From Clarireedia homoeocarpa (lineage: Eukaryota > Ascomycota > Leotiomycetes > Helotiales > Rutstroemiaceae), in the NCBI GenBank assembly GCA_001465935.1, contig LNKV01000010.1, positions 496,001 through 560,000 on the forward strand: a DNA stretch of 64,000 bases, written 5' to 3'. The first letter of the stretch is position 1. The number at the start of each line of letters is the position of its first letter. The translations under genes and the position numbers were made by a program. The notes under the pieces are model-generated. The model was not told the DNA's origin. It saw only the letters and a list, made by a program, of their open reading frames with translations, and did not search any database. Shown in pieces: positions 44,650 to 55,725 of the stretch.

Positions 44650-45946
44650 ATCAGGAAGATGTATTTTGTACGATAGAAAGGATGGAACAATCATGATGTG
44701 ATACGACACGATTATTGATGATATAATGCCTAGATCATTATGGGATCTTACGATTAGTCAGGAGACGATTAAAAAAAAACCGTCTTAATATCCACTCTCC
44801 TCCGTGCTACCTGTGCAATGAATCCATCATAGATGTTTATTTTCTTCCCACTATGATCCTCTTCACTTGCAACACTACTCATTCCAGATCTTTAAAATAC
44901 GGCCATATCCCGTAGAAGCATTAGCTGCCCTATCGAGGCTGACTCGGCGAAAAATCATGCAAACTGCCGAAACTTCCTTTCCCGAATAGTCTCTCGCGCC
45001 CTACTTCTCAATTCCCTCTTCAATCGACAAACAATCATCCAAGACCATCACCACTGCACCAAATAATATTATCAGTCCTTTCCGGGAGCGATCCCCCAAT
45101 TATCTCATGACCGACTCATATAGCTATTCATGCGGCTCGCCGAGTCCACATTGTACGGGATCTTGCATATGCATCTAGTCAATACTTGCCTCGTTTTGCT
45201 ACCACTGTGCTCATTCTTGGTTTCACAGCATCTCCCTACAGTACCGGCTGATGGCAACTAGTTCGTTAGAGCAGGAATGGGAGAGAGTGTTGTTTGTTCA
45301 CTCTTCTTGCATCAACGTTTCCTTGATTAAAACATCCCTTTGGCATGACAATGACGCAGCGAAGTTGAATCTCGTAGTTGAGAACTCACTCCTTTAATCT
45401 GGTAGTTCCCATAGACAGTGACGTATCGCAGTCGAATTCGTTGCTGAGCTGCGAGTACGGTACATAACAAGTTTTGTGGCCCTTAAACCTCACCCTTCCA
45501 ATTCTCGTTCAAATCCAATCAAGAACACAACAAGAACACCATTCACCCGGCATTCTCACATAAAACCATTGGTGTGCTCTTGCCTCGTATACTATCTTAT
45601 CGTTGCTATGGCACATGAAATCGCGATGCGATCACTGCATTTTCCACTGCATTATTGGTAGCGAAAGTGAACACAACTTCTACTCGCCAACGTGGTATTT
45701 CCCCATTTTTGTCTGCACTTTTCGCCATGTTTTCCATGGTAGCAACGGTATGGTCAGGTACCTGATGCAATGTTGCTTGCATTCAATATTCATGGGGAAA
45801 GGCAATGCAACCTCACGATCTGGGACCTGAGCGTTGCGTCCTCTTCTAACCGACGAGGGGTTGTTGCCGTATACTGAGTCCTTATAAGAGCTTTATCTGC
45901 CTAGGACATCTGAAATCAGCATCCAATACTTTCAAAACCCAACACC
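44650..45946. other. Intergenic, no gene seen
   Basis: No supported coding region or repeat apart from the TATA-like site near 45883. Confidence 0.45.
45883..45888 (+). promoter_or_regulatory. Possible TATA box of the secreted Cys-rich gene
   Basis: TATAAG 64 bp before the ATG at 45947, followed by a short leader. Confidence 0.4.
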
Positions 45947-46338
45947 ATGAAGTTCCTCCTAACAGCCCTCTATATCTTCGGATACTCTCCCGCATCTTCC
46001 ATCAATACAGACTCTCTTACCACAGTACCCCCAGGCTGCACAGCAGACAACTGCTATCGTGCCATCAGCGGGGACTTCCGCGGGCCATTGCAACAAGCTA
46101 TAGCATACAGTGACTGCGTGAGCTACATGTCTGGTCTCTCACCCACCGAGATCATCAATGTGACTATCACACAAACGATCCTCACTACCATCTCAGTCGC
46201 ATCGATTGTAGGAAAGCGAACTGCAGCCGCAACGGTTTTTACGCTTCCTCCTTATGCGGCTGCTTGTTCGGACGAAGCTCGCTATTCGAGTGCTTGTTCG
46301 TGCTGGGGTGTTCATCCGACTACGAGGTTCTCTACTAC

Positions 46339-46412
<74 letters not shown>

Positions 46413-47002
46413 CTTTCTATTGTTTTGATGTACAGTATACTCTTGCACATTCTATACAAACGTTTATATATATATATATATATATATACATATACCCTCC
46501 TAACGAACCTCCCCAGACCACCACCACAACCACCACTTCCACCTCAACCAGCACGCTCTCTCCCTCGCCCTCGTGCCCCAGCGACCCCGCCGCCCTGCTA
46601 ACCGACCCCTCCCACTGCGGACGCTGCGGCAACGCCTGCCCCTCGGGCATCTGCGAACACGGCACCTGCAACAGCGCTCCCTCATGCATTCCATTTACCT
46701 GTTCCGAAGGCATCCAGCCCTGCGCCAACTCCAACTCGGATTCGGCTTCTTGCTACTGCTTCAATAACATCGCGTTCGAAGGGTTCTGCGGCGAGAACCG
46801 CTCATGCGACGAGGCGCAGTCGTGTGTGGATGATGGCGATTGTCCGTATGCGGAGGTGTGTGCGTGGGAAACGTGTTGTGGGGGGCCGGTTTGTGTGAGG
46901 GGGGATTGTGGGAATGGGGTAGGGGTAGGGGGGTTGGGGAGGAGGGAGGAGGAGAGGGGCGTGTTGCGAGGGGATACGGTGGCGTATAAGGCGAGGGGCT
47001 AA
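45947..47002 (+). CDS. Secreted Cys-rich protein with Thr/Ser linker
   Basis: N-terminal signal peptide (MKFLLTALYIFGYSPASS). Exon 1 (45947-46339) and exon 2 (46517-47002) flank a 177-bp intron (46340-46516); the spliced product is 292 aa. The N-terminal half is a Cys-containing domain (CTADNCYRAISGD, SACSCWGV), followed by a Thr/Ser linker (TTTTTTTSTSTSTLSPSPS) and a second Cys-rich region (HCGRCGNACPSGICEHGTC, CSEGIQPC, CGENRSCDEAQSCVDDGDC, ACWETCC-like). The linker and Cys-rich end suggest a cell-wall or secreted protein; function unknown. The intron is 177 nt (3 x 59) and has no in-frame stop, so a retained-intron product is also readable. Confidence 0.75.
46340..46516 (+). repeat. Intron built of microsatellites: (TG)n, poly-T, (TA)n
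   Basis: GTATG donor, a TG run from about 46344 to 46374, an uninterrupted T run of about 38 (46375-46412), a TA run near 46465-46488 and the acceptor CCCCAG at 46511-46516. Lengths of such runs are prone to sequencing error. Confidence 0.85.
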
Positions 47003-47723
47003 GGGGGGGTGGGGAAATATTTGGAGGGATGGGCGTTGAAGGGGGTGGGAAGGTAACTTGGGACGTTTTGTTCTGGGATCTTATCTCGATTTTTATTACA
47101 CGCAAGATTTGGGAATGCAAGATTAATGATTGTTCTGTTTAACCTTCACTTAGGAAATGCATGCAAAGACAAACTTGTTGACAAGCTGACAATTGTGATT
47201 CTTCATCTCTCATTCAAATAATATATGCAAAGACAAATTCAGTAAACAATTCCGATTTCATAAAATGAAAGCGAAAGCTCAAAGGAGCTCAAGCATCGGT
47301 CTAACTATCCTCTAATCCACACTCTGCATTCTCTCTCCCTCTTGCATCCATAGATGCTTCTTTAAATCCTTATCCCCCACTACCCCCGCAGTGCCGTATC
47401 GGCGACATGCTGGCCTTCTTCTTCTTCTTCTTCTTCTTCTTCTTCTTCTTCTCCTATTGGAACTTTCATGTAGTAGTCATCTTAGCGACTTTCCTCTCCT
47501 CCCATGATATCCTCTCATCGCTTCTTCCACGACGACCTTCTCTTCTCGATCGATGCTGGATATATATATAGGCAGATCAAACCCATCTCATCCCATCTAT
47601 CTTTCATTTCCCGCTCTCCTTCATAATCCATATGAAATCCTCTCCCTCTCTTCTCAAAAAAAAATATTCAATTCAAGTCAAATAATTTCCAATCCCAGGG
47701 AAACCCCCCCTTCCTCACCCCTC
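47003..47723. other. Intergenic with a (CTT)n run
   Basis: An uninterrupted TTC run of about 12-13 units lies at 47415-47452. No gene was seen. Confidence 0.5.
47415..47452 (+). repeat. (TTC)n microsatellite
   Basis: About twelve CTT/TTC triplets in an intergenic stretch. Confidence 0.95.
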
Positions 47724-48227
47724 TCAAGTGCCCTCCCTCTCCCCCCTCCCCACAGCCGTCCAAGCCCTCAACCTCCCCTTAATCTTCGACCCCAAAACCT
47801 CCACTTCCTTCCCTACCCCCATCCCCGTATCTCTCTCCTTCTCTCTACCCCCCATCCCCTCCAACGTACTACTCCTACTCCTGCCTCCCTGTCTCGCTGC
47901 CTCTCTCTCTCCCTCTCCCTCTCCCTGCGCCGTCTTCCCCCACCCCAAATTCGCATACTCGCGTTTATAGTCCTCGCTCCTGCGCACGCGCGTCGTGCGC
48001 GGACAAGGAGATTGGGAGGAGGAAGAGGAGGACGACGACGATGAGGCGCGCGATCGCTTGCGCTCGTAGTCGTCCATTTCGTGCAGGATTTGGAAGAGCG
48101 GTGCCGAGGGGGTCGGGGAGGTGCTGGGGTTGTACAGGGAGTGCGGGGGCCGCATCGACGAGGTTGTTGGCGAGGGCGGCAGGTCTTCGATGAATTTGGA
48201 GTGGCGGGGTGAGCTGGGGGTGGTCAT
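47724..48227 (-). CDS. Small Ser/Arg-rich unknown protein
   Basis: Uninterrupted 167-codon frame from ATG at 48227. It starts MTTPSSPRHSKFIEDLPPSP, then LFQILHEMDDYERKRSRAS, a run of ten Ser, RRSEDYKREYANLGWGKTA, and ends with Gly/Glu/Arg-rich and basic sequence (KGRLRAWTAVGRG). It resembles short disordered fungal nuclear proteins in composition, but I do not recognise the family. The only supports are the length, the start context and the protein-like short segments. Confidence 0.55.
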   Translation of the reverse strand: MTTPSSPRHSKFIEDLPPSPTTSSMRPPHSLYNPSTSPTPSAPLFQILHEMDDYERKRSRASSSSSSSSSSQSPCPRTTRVRRSEDYKREYANLGWGKTAQGEGEGEREAARQGGRSRSSTLEGMGGREKERDTGMGVGKEVEVLGSKIKGRLRAWTAVGRGEREGT

Positions 48228-49277
48228 TTTGGAGGTTGATTTCGTTGGGTGGTGAGTAAGGTTGGGGAAATGGTTGTGGATGATTAAAAGGTTGTGTGTG
48301 CAGTTGTGGTTGTATTTATTTATTTATTTATTGGTATGTCGGTAGATGTGGAATTGGTAATCGATATCTTGCGGCAAGTGGAGGAGGAGGAGGGGTAACA
48401 AGTGATGTGTGGATGTATGTATGTATGTATGTAGGTATCCACTTCAAGTCTTCAACAACTCAGATGTCTCATACAAAAAAAGTCGAGCTAGTAAAGCAAA
48501 TGACCATCAAGCGGGTAAGGATATCGAATTAAAGCAAATGAAAAAAAATGAAGCAAGTAGAGAATATCATACTTCGGTATTATGATTCCAAAGGCCGGGA
48601 ATGCGCAATCCTTATATCATCCTCACCCTCCTCCGCTCTCCCAAGCAACCCATGAACTCCGTATCTCTTCCTTTTTCGCTGATTCCATCATAGCGGAGCC
48701 ACCCCCGAAAAGACCCTGCATGAAGGCCCATGGCTCCAAGCCCTTTCCCTTCCGAAGCCTGTGCACCCTATGAAAAGACTTTCATTCCCTCAAGTACATA
48801 CCATGCAAGCACATGCCATGCAAGCACGACTCGAGTCGCCGCCCCATGCCACCTCATCTGATACGAATGGCCGCGCGGATCTTTCCCCGTTTGAGGCATT
48901 TTTCTGGGACGTGTGAGCAATGTCCAATGGATTTGGGAGGGGGAGCGTGATATGATGCGCTTTTGCTTTCCTGTCACTTTACGATGGATTGGCTGGGTAA
49001 ATGGATTTTGGTGCGCGATACACGAAAGATTATTGTGGAGGTGGAGAGGGCGACGCAGATCATGAGATAGGGAAGCTGGGAAGAGGAAGAGGAAGAGGCT
49101 GGATTTCCTGCAACTGAGATAGGCGGGAGATTGCGTCTGGCCATGTTATCTGTAAAAGGTAGTTATTGGATTCAACCTCCTTTTTTCCATGCTGCTCTTC
49201 TACGACGACGACAATGCATATGCTGCTCTTCTACGACGACAATGCATCGCCCAGTCACTGCCTACTCCTACCTCGCA

Positions 49278-49349
49278 CAACCCTTTCTAAATGGAGGAGT
49301 CCAGCCCTTTCTAAATGGAGGAGTCCAACCCTTTCTAAATGAAGGAGTC
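49278..49349 (+). repeat. 24-bp unit, three tandem copies
   Basis: CAACCCTTTCTAAATGGAGG plus AGTC at 49278-49301; copies at 49302-49325 and 49326-49349 differ by one or two bases. Confidence 0.9.
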
Positions 49350-50050
49350 CAAGGATGATTGGTGGTGGCTTGCTTGCTTGCCTGGCCTTGCTAAGCGAAA
49401 AACATGACATTTCTTATTTTTGCTTCCACGACGTCATGTGTTCGGGTCGCAGGAAGATGGGAGCAAAGTACACATGTGGTCTGAAGGAATGTGGTCTGAA
49501 GGATGCTACTACATGTCCATTACGGAGTCCCGGAGTTCAGGCAAAGTATCCGAATATATCTCCTATGAAGTTACGTCGACCTCGAGGCTGAGTCAACAGA
49601 TGATGCTCATCCAAAGTATCGACGTAAATGCTCAATAAGCTCGTCCATCCTCGCAACCGCCTGACTGCTTCGGAGCCGACAAAACATCGGACTTATGGGC
49701 AACGTGTCTTTTCGGCGCGACGAAGCTACTTCGTACTTCGTACTTGCTGCACGATGATGGTCTTTCCGGACAAGTGCTTGCTGTACACCAACTGCATCAA
49801 ATCGTCCCCGCCATTCGCATTTTCCTATTTGGGTACCAGGTCTGAGGTTGGGCTTTGATGTGCTATCACCAACCCCTAATGGCCATTTTCCTCTTTTGTG
49901 TAACTTAACATGTAATTCTAGACCCTGAACGATTTTCTCCATCCAACCAGAATTCCTTGTACTTATTAATAAAAGATGCCCGAGATGGTTCCCGCCGGGA
50001 CGAGAAAAACCGTTGAAAAGACGTCGGAAGCAGGGGAAGGGTACTTACTG

Positions 50051-50118
50051 CTGTGCTTGTGCTTGTGCTTGTGCTTGTGCTTGTGCTTGTGCTTGTGCTT
50101 GTGCTTGTGCTTGTGCTT
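50051..50118 (+). repeat. Hexamer (GCTTGT)n, about 11 copies
   Basis: Uninterrupted hexanucleotide array; an open frame through it (Leu-Val repeat) is not counted as a gene. Confidence 0.95.
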
Positions 50119-51120
50119 GACTTAACTGACTGGCTGCCGTTTCATCTCGGCTGTTTCGTGCCATCGTCCATCTCCACTCACCTTAAAGTTATATCGCTCA
50201 TCTTACTCGTAGACAAAATTAATTTTCAAGCGCTCTGCTCGAACCCACGTCGCTTCTATCATACATATTCACTCTTCTTTCTCTCTTCAACATGTCTCAT
50301 GTAAAACATCGACACCCCGTGCTTTCACTGCGCCATTAGAATCACATAAACATCCCGATGGCCTATCAATTGCTTCAAATGTCCGAGTATGATACACGTC
50401 ATGATAATTACCGCGCTTCCCCAACCGCTCATCATGAACCTCAATTTCCTTAAGCTCTCCAAGCACAGGTACCAAATTTTATCAGCACTTTTGGAACCCT
50501 GCAGAAGTCTCTCAAACCTCGGGCATTCAATCCTTTACAAAACAGCTGTCATGAGCAATCCCTCGAGAACCACATCTTTCTGGTCCTTGAGTTCCTCTAC
50601 ATCCCAGTTGGCCCAAGTGCAGCGTCCCCCCCGGGAATGCAGCTTCGGGACGGGACTAGCCATCCAGACTAGGAAATGCCCTGGAAGTTGATGAAGGCTC
50701 GGGTAAACTGAAACGTCGCTGGTGATACCGAGGAAAGTTGCTTGCGATGGATCTGCCTTTCCTCTTCCTCTGATGCGCGGATTGGTGACGGGGTAGGGCA
50801 GTAGCCCGAACACAGCACGAGTATGTGCCATGTTCCCATTGCCGCCGCCGCTGCTGCTGCTGCGCTCTTCAAGCTCTCTGCCTAGGTTATATCAGCAACA
50901 TGCAATCCAACGAACCTGATGTGGGCGTTGGGGTAAGCCTCGTAAGTGGACCAGTACTACAGGAGTGATATCCGGAATCACTTTTACAGCACTGCCGATA
51001 AGTCAGTGTCCAAATAAGGCTATTAGTCCAGGAGCCAAGTGCTCTATAGTTGTCCTGGATGTCCTACTTAGTTTCAGTAAATCGACCCCGATTCTTCTGA
51101 TTTATTCATTACTCATTATA

Positions 51121-51242
51121 CTATTTAGATATATGGTTGTTCAAGTGAAAATGAGACATTGAGAACTCGTTTGTATATATACTTATCAAATAAAGATCTC
51201 AAAAGTATATGTCTTGGTCGAATATCGAAGTTTGGAGTTAGT
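51121..51242 (-). repeat. Dispersed ~120-bp repeat, copy C
   Basis: On the minus strand it reads ACTAACTCCAAACTTCGATA, then TTCGACCAAGACATATACTT, TTGAGATCT and finally TCACTTGAACAACCATATAT. This is the same module order as copies A and B. Confidence 0.75.
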
Positions 51243-52198
51243 CAGTTAGTATACTACACCCAGCTTTGAGGTTAAGATTTGGCTATTAGATGTCCTCTTT
51301 GAAGTTTGCTCATCCTATGCAATCCTAGCTTTTGCATACATTTTCGTGATCTTGAACAATGGACATGTTCTGGGACATACACTGTGGTCAAATATCCTGC
51401 ACTTCAATAACCCCGCAATCAATATCCATCAAGTAGCATGTACCGAGAACGAGCAACACATTCCCAGAAAACGTCGAAATGCTCAATTGAACTCAAAGAA
51501 CACACTTGTGACTTTGCATTGAGAATCAACCTGAAGAAAATTGCTACATTTCAAAGCTACAAGGAAACCCCCTGTTTCACGTACGTTGAGAATCTCAAGT
51601 ACTTTGAAACAATGGTGTACTTCATAGATACAAATGTCTCCAAACTATACTCTTTCAATTAACTGCAAATAATCCCCATGGGTCTTCACTTACCACGGCC
51701 TGAGAAATGCATCAGCTTCCCTCATAGGCTAATAGCTATATAATTGTGCCTTCAACTAACAGCTACAACACATTGCCTGTTGGCGTTGGTGTGATTCGCT
51801 AGCGTTGCTTTTGCATCGATGCAGTCAGTAGGTTATTTGCTCCCCTCTCCTCTCCTTATCCATTTTCCTCCACTCTTCCCAAGCCATTTCCCCGATCAAA
51901 GTATCTACTTCTTCTATTTCTTCGTGTTACTGTAATCACAGTTCTGATCGTCCTGCAAATCTAAACATCCTTTCCTTTGTTTATGCATCATGTACTGTAA
52001 CTAGCCCAACTCCAGGTCCACATGCTCACATTCCCATTCGAGTGGGCCCGGTATGGTTCACTACTTCGAAGTCCGCGCTGGTCAGTCAATAGCTTAGTGG
52101 CGTTGTTTCCCCGGTGATACATACGTGTTGGCTGTCCTCTACGCGGTGGGATTCGGTTGATGAAATTATTGGAGGCATGTTAGTAGCTACAATCCTAA

Positions 52199-53479
52199 TT
52201 GCTAGTCCATGTCATGATACAAGCCTCGGAAGCCCAAGCAACCACAAATACCGAAGGTTACGTTGTTGTAGAAGACGACTGCCCAACCGTCGGCATTGCA
52301 GGCGGTTATACTCAAGGGGCGGGACTAGCCCGCTTGCATCTAAATTCGGGCTCGCAGCTGACAGGTGTTGGAATGGGAAGTTGTCACTGGAACTGGAGAA
52401 CTGCTCACAGCGACCCCAAGTCAAAATTCTGACTTGTACTGGGCGCTTGCTGGTGGCGACGGCGGCACGTATGGTGTCGTGCTATCTATGACAGTGAAAC
52501 TGCATAGAAACATGCCGACTGCTGGTGCTACTCTTTCCTTCATAGAACCGTCTGATAAGTACTGGGATGTGGTGCAGATATTTCTTGTGAATATGCTGGC
52601 AGTACTGAAAGCAGGCGCTACACTCTATTGGCAGATTTTGCCTGGAAATATGTTCTTCATGCCGCAGTCCTACTTCCCAGATGGGACTGCCCAAGACCTA
52701 GAGCTACTACTGCAACCAACACTTAAGGCGCTCAACCAAAGCGGCATCCCATATGGTAAGAATCAAACATTATACATTCTTGTGTCGACTGTTCATTTCA
52801 GCTAACAAATAGACGTCGGCTTTCTCTTCTGTCCACTTCCCCGCTTTCCAAGACGCATTACACACCTTGAACCCCCGAAATGAACATAACCGAGCTAAAT
52901 CTCGGGGGTAGTCTCATCCCACGTTCGCTCGTCGCATCAGACACCTCATCCACCTCTCTCGTCAACGCCATCAAATCCATTCTAAGCAACGGCTGTATCC
53001 TCGCTGGCATTTCAATGGACGTCAGCCAGCCGCCTACATTCCCCAATGCTGCTCATCCCTCCTGGCGCACTTCGCTTTTCTTGGCATTCCTCGGCACGTA
53101 GGTATACCTATTTCTGTACAAGAAAAGCTACATTTCACCCTACACACAATCCACTAACAAACTAAAACTAGAATATACAACCAGTCCAACATGACAGCAA
53201 ATCTTCTCAGCCAGCAACTCATCACCAATGTGCTGGTCCCCGCTCTGGAGAAACCAACCCCCAGTCCTGCCGCCTATCTCCACGAAGCTGATTTCAACCA
53301 GCCCAATTGGCAGCACGTTTTCCATGGTGGGAAATATGCGAGACTGCTGTCGATTAAGAAGCAGTATGATCCGGCTGGTATTTTCTAGGGCCCGACAGCT
53401 GTGGGAAGTGAATCGTGGGCGGCTGATGCGGATGGAAGACTTTGCAGGACGGGTGGGATATGGAACAATCTGCAAATAG
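52199..53479 (+). pseudogene. FAD-linked oxidase (berberine-bridge type), decayed
   Basis: Covalent-flavin oxidoreductase remnant. The N-terminal FAD-binding part is gone. Remaining blocks: CPTVGIAGGYTQGAG, then SPLASKFGLAAD in the next frame, then LEWEVVTGTGELLTATPSQN to GGDGGTYGVVLSMTVKLHR in the third frame, implying one-base losses near 52321 and 52361. SGIPYG is followed by a GT-AG-like intron, then SAFSSVHFPAFQDALHTLNP and ITELNLGGSLIPRSLV. A further intron precedes NWQHVFHGGKYARLLSIKKQ and YDPAGIF, where TAG (53386-53388) replaces the expected Tyr/Trp codon of the C-terminal motif before GPTAVGSESWAAD. At least three disabling changes show a dead gene. The ancestral substrate is unknown. 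Confidence 0.85.
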
Positions 53480-53837
53480 CTCCCAAATCTGCAATACTCC
53501 GTTTCTTTGGTATCACTTCTCATTAGCCAAGAAGTTTATTTTTTATGTTTTTTTTATATTTTAAGTATACGCCATGTTTAACGAAACTGAGCTGTAGTTA
53601 CTAGCCATGACATTTCCATTTGTGCTACTGTATAAAGAACTGATTGACCTTGACCTTGACCTTGAATTTGACTTGACTCTCTTTCTTTTTATTAAAAAAA
53701 AAAATCTCCATTCATCCCTTTCCAAACATTACATCCCAACTCTCTTTAACAGTACAGCGAGAGCATGCCGCCTGGCTTCTGGATACCAAGCGCGAGTACG
53801 ACCCGGATGATGTCTTGTAGAACTAACTATGTGAGTG

Positions 53838-53869
<32 letters not shown>

Positions 53870-55139
53870 TTGGCAGCGACCCGACGGCTGGGAAGAACGA
53901 AGGAACGGGAGGCTCGCTCTGTACTGTAGGACGACACTGGCAAGTCCTGTACTGTACAGTACGTGAGAGATATCACTAACTAACATATTCTACACCAACC
54001 AACCAACCACAATGAATGAGATCAAGACAGCTAGGGAATATTGCAGGAATGAAAGAGTGTTATTCAAGTTCAAGGTCAAATATTTTTTAGTTCGGCTTGC
54101 TTGCTTTGTATATCTCTCCGGATCATAATGACTATATTTGCACAGTCCATTCATTCATTGCCTTTTGTCTTAACATACTGTATGCGTTCTGTGCTTAACT
54201 TAGAACTATTGCCTCTCTTGAAATTTACTCCATCTATTTATTCTATGTAGGCCGGAGGGAGGGAGGATCGCTGTACAGAAAGAAAGCCGTAGCAAGAATA
54301 AAAGTGAATGAATGAGCCCGATAATTTCATTCATTGCATGTAACTTTAGTTATACGAAATTCTCAATCCTTTAATCTAGAGACAGACAGACGTTCATGAT
54401 AGAGAAGAAATTGCGGACTCTTAGGAAACCCAACCCCCCCCCTTTAGAGATTATCTACGCCGTTCAGACTGAGGGTTATTATTACAGTACCAGCAAGGGA
54501 AAGAAAGGACTTAGGAGGAGAAGGGGGACTAAAAGTCAGAAGAAGCCAAGGAGGCAGGCAGGCAGGCGCACCTAAATGTTCAATCATTTCATTCCACACC
54601 AGAGAGAGAAAAGCTATATATATATTATATGCCTTCGTGCGGGAGCATGCATGTTATTCACATACAACATGCAACTCGATAATATAACTGTGAGCTGACT
54701 GCATAGTTCTAGCACTAACCAGACAAGAGCTGACGGAAATTGTCGTCTGGTTCAGTTAGTTATCAACTGCATATCCAACAGCGACGAACGACATCTCACG
54801 CCATGACACTCTATCGGTGCAGGACACTTTCGGGGTACATCTTATGTGAAACTCAGGTGAGGAAAACGGCGACAAAAGCTGTAGCTGTAGCTGTAGCTGT
54901 AGCTGTGTAGGATTCAAATATCTATGTTTTTGATTCTTCGCTTCCGCCAAAAAAAAAGGTTGTGAGCTCTATCCACCCCACCCACCACATTAAGCCCCCT
55001 CGCCTGATCTCTCTCTCGTACCCCGCCTCAGCCCAGTAGCCACCGACCACTAATGTCAAAAAATCCAACCAAAAAAAAAAAAAAAAAAAAAAAAAAAATG
55101 TAATTAATTACCTTGAGTGGTCTCAAGATCGCAGATAAA
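53480..55139. other. Intergenic, poly-G run, AGCTGT repeat, poly-A
   Basis: A G run of 24 lies at 53846-53869, an AGCTGT repeat near 54879-54907 and A runs near 55071-55098. 53755-53819 reads QREHAAWLLDTKREYDPDDV then a stop, resembling the C-terminus of an FAD-linked oxidase (see findings). Confidence 0.5.
53846..53869 (+). repeat. Poly-G run (24)
   Basis: Uninterrupted run; its exact length may be unreliable. Confidence 0.9.
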
Positions 55140-55235
55140 TGCGGCTTCTGTGGATCGAACACAGTGCCTCCAGATTAGATGAATGATCCTGAAGTTAACT
55201 TCAGTCTGGCGCTCTCCCAAGTGAGCTAAAGCCGC
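55140..55235 (-). tRNA. tRNA-Phe (GAA), with intron
   Basis: Read from 55235 down. Acceptor GCGGCTT pairs with AAGCCGC. The D arm is GCTCACTTGGGAGAGC. The anticodon arm is CCAGA-CT-GAA-G, then an intron of about 23 nt, then A-TCTGG. The T arm is CTGTG-TTCGATC-CACAG. Discriminator A73. The variable loop is short (class I). Confidence 0.92.
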
Positions 55236-55552
55236 TTTGGAGATTTGTTCTGTTTGATGAAAGAGCTCGGATTATTTGTTAATATATTAATTAGTACAAT
55301 ATTCCTAAGTATCTGATTGAGGGGTTCTTTGTGTGATGTGGGGTGCAGAAATGAAGTTGAGCTTGGTGGGGTTAGTTCTAAGTTAAGATTTTGGTGGTTC
55401 TGATTATAGTCGTGGTTTTTTGTGCAGAGCTGTACAATGGAAGACAGCATACATATATCGGAGATGGCGTTCCCGGCCTCTGCAAGGCCATCGGCGATAA
55501 ACCACTCGTATATAAACGGAAATAGCCAATATGTGAGGGGGCTAAGAAATAG

Positions 55553-55725
55553 TCTGCCTCCACGGCAGTGGCCCTCGGAGAGCCAGCGGAGCGTCACACC
55601 AGATGATNNNNNNNNNNNNNNNNNNNNNNNNNNNNNNNNNNNNNNNNNNNNNNNNNNNNNNNNNNNNNNNATCATCTGGTGTGACGCTCCGCTGGCTCTC
55701 CGAGGGCCACTGCCGTGGAGGCAGA
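55553..55725. repeat. 55-bp perfect inverted repeat around the assembly gap
   Basis: The arm 55553-55607 (starts TCTGCCTCCACGGCAG, ends CACCAGATGAT) is the exact reverse complement of 55671-55725 (starts ATCATCTGGTG). The 63 Ns lie between them with no extra base on either side. Confidence 0.95.
55608..55670. other. Assembly gap (63 N)
   Basis: Unresolved bases, bordered exactly by the arms of the inverted repeat. Confidence 0.99.

Larger units (their letters stand above)
48228..52198. other. Long gene-poor region with tandem repeats
   Basis: About 4 kb with no confident gene. It contains the 24-bp repeat (49278-49349), the (GCTTGT)n array (50051-50118) and dispersed repeat copy C (51121-51242). 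A minus-strand stretch near 50535-50700 (RCTWANWDVEELKDQKDVV) looks somewhat protein-like, but its frame is broken and it has no start. Confidence 0.45.

Noticed and set aside
50053..50304. Leu-Val repeat frame
   Set aside because: Translation of the (GCTTGT)n array.
50535..50831. Minus-strand frame with RCTWANWDVEELKDQKD
   Set aside because: Partly protein-like but no plausible continuation on either side; kept only as a remark in the region entry.
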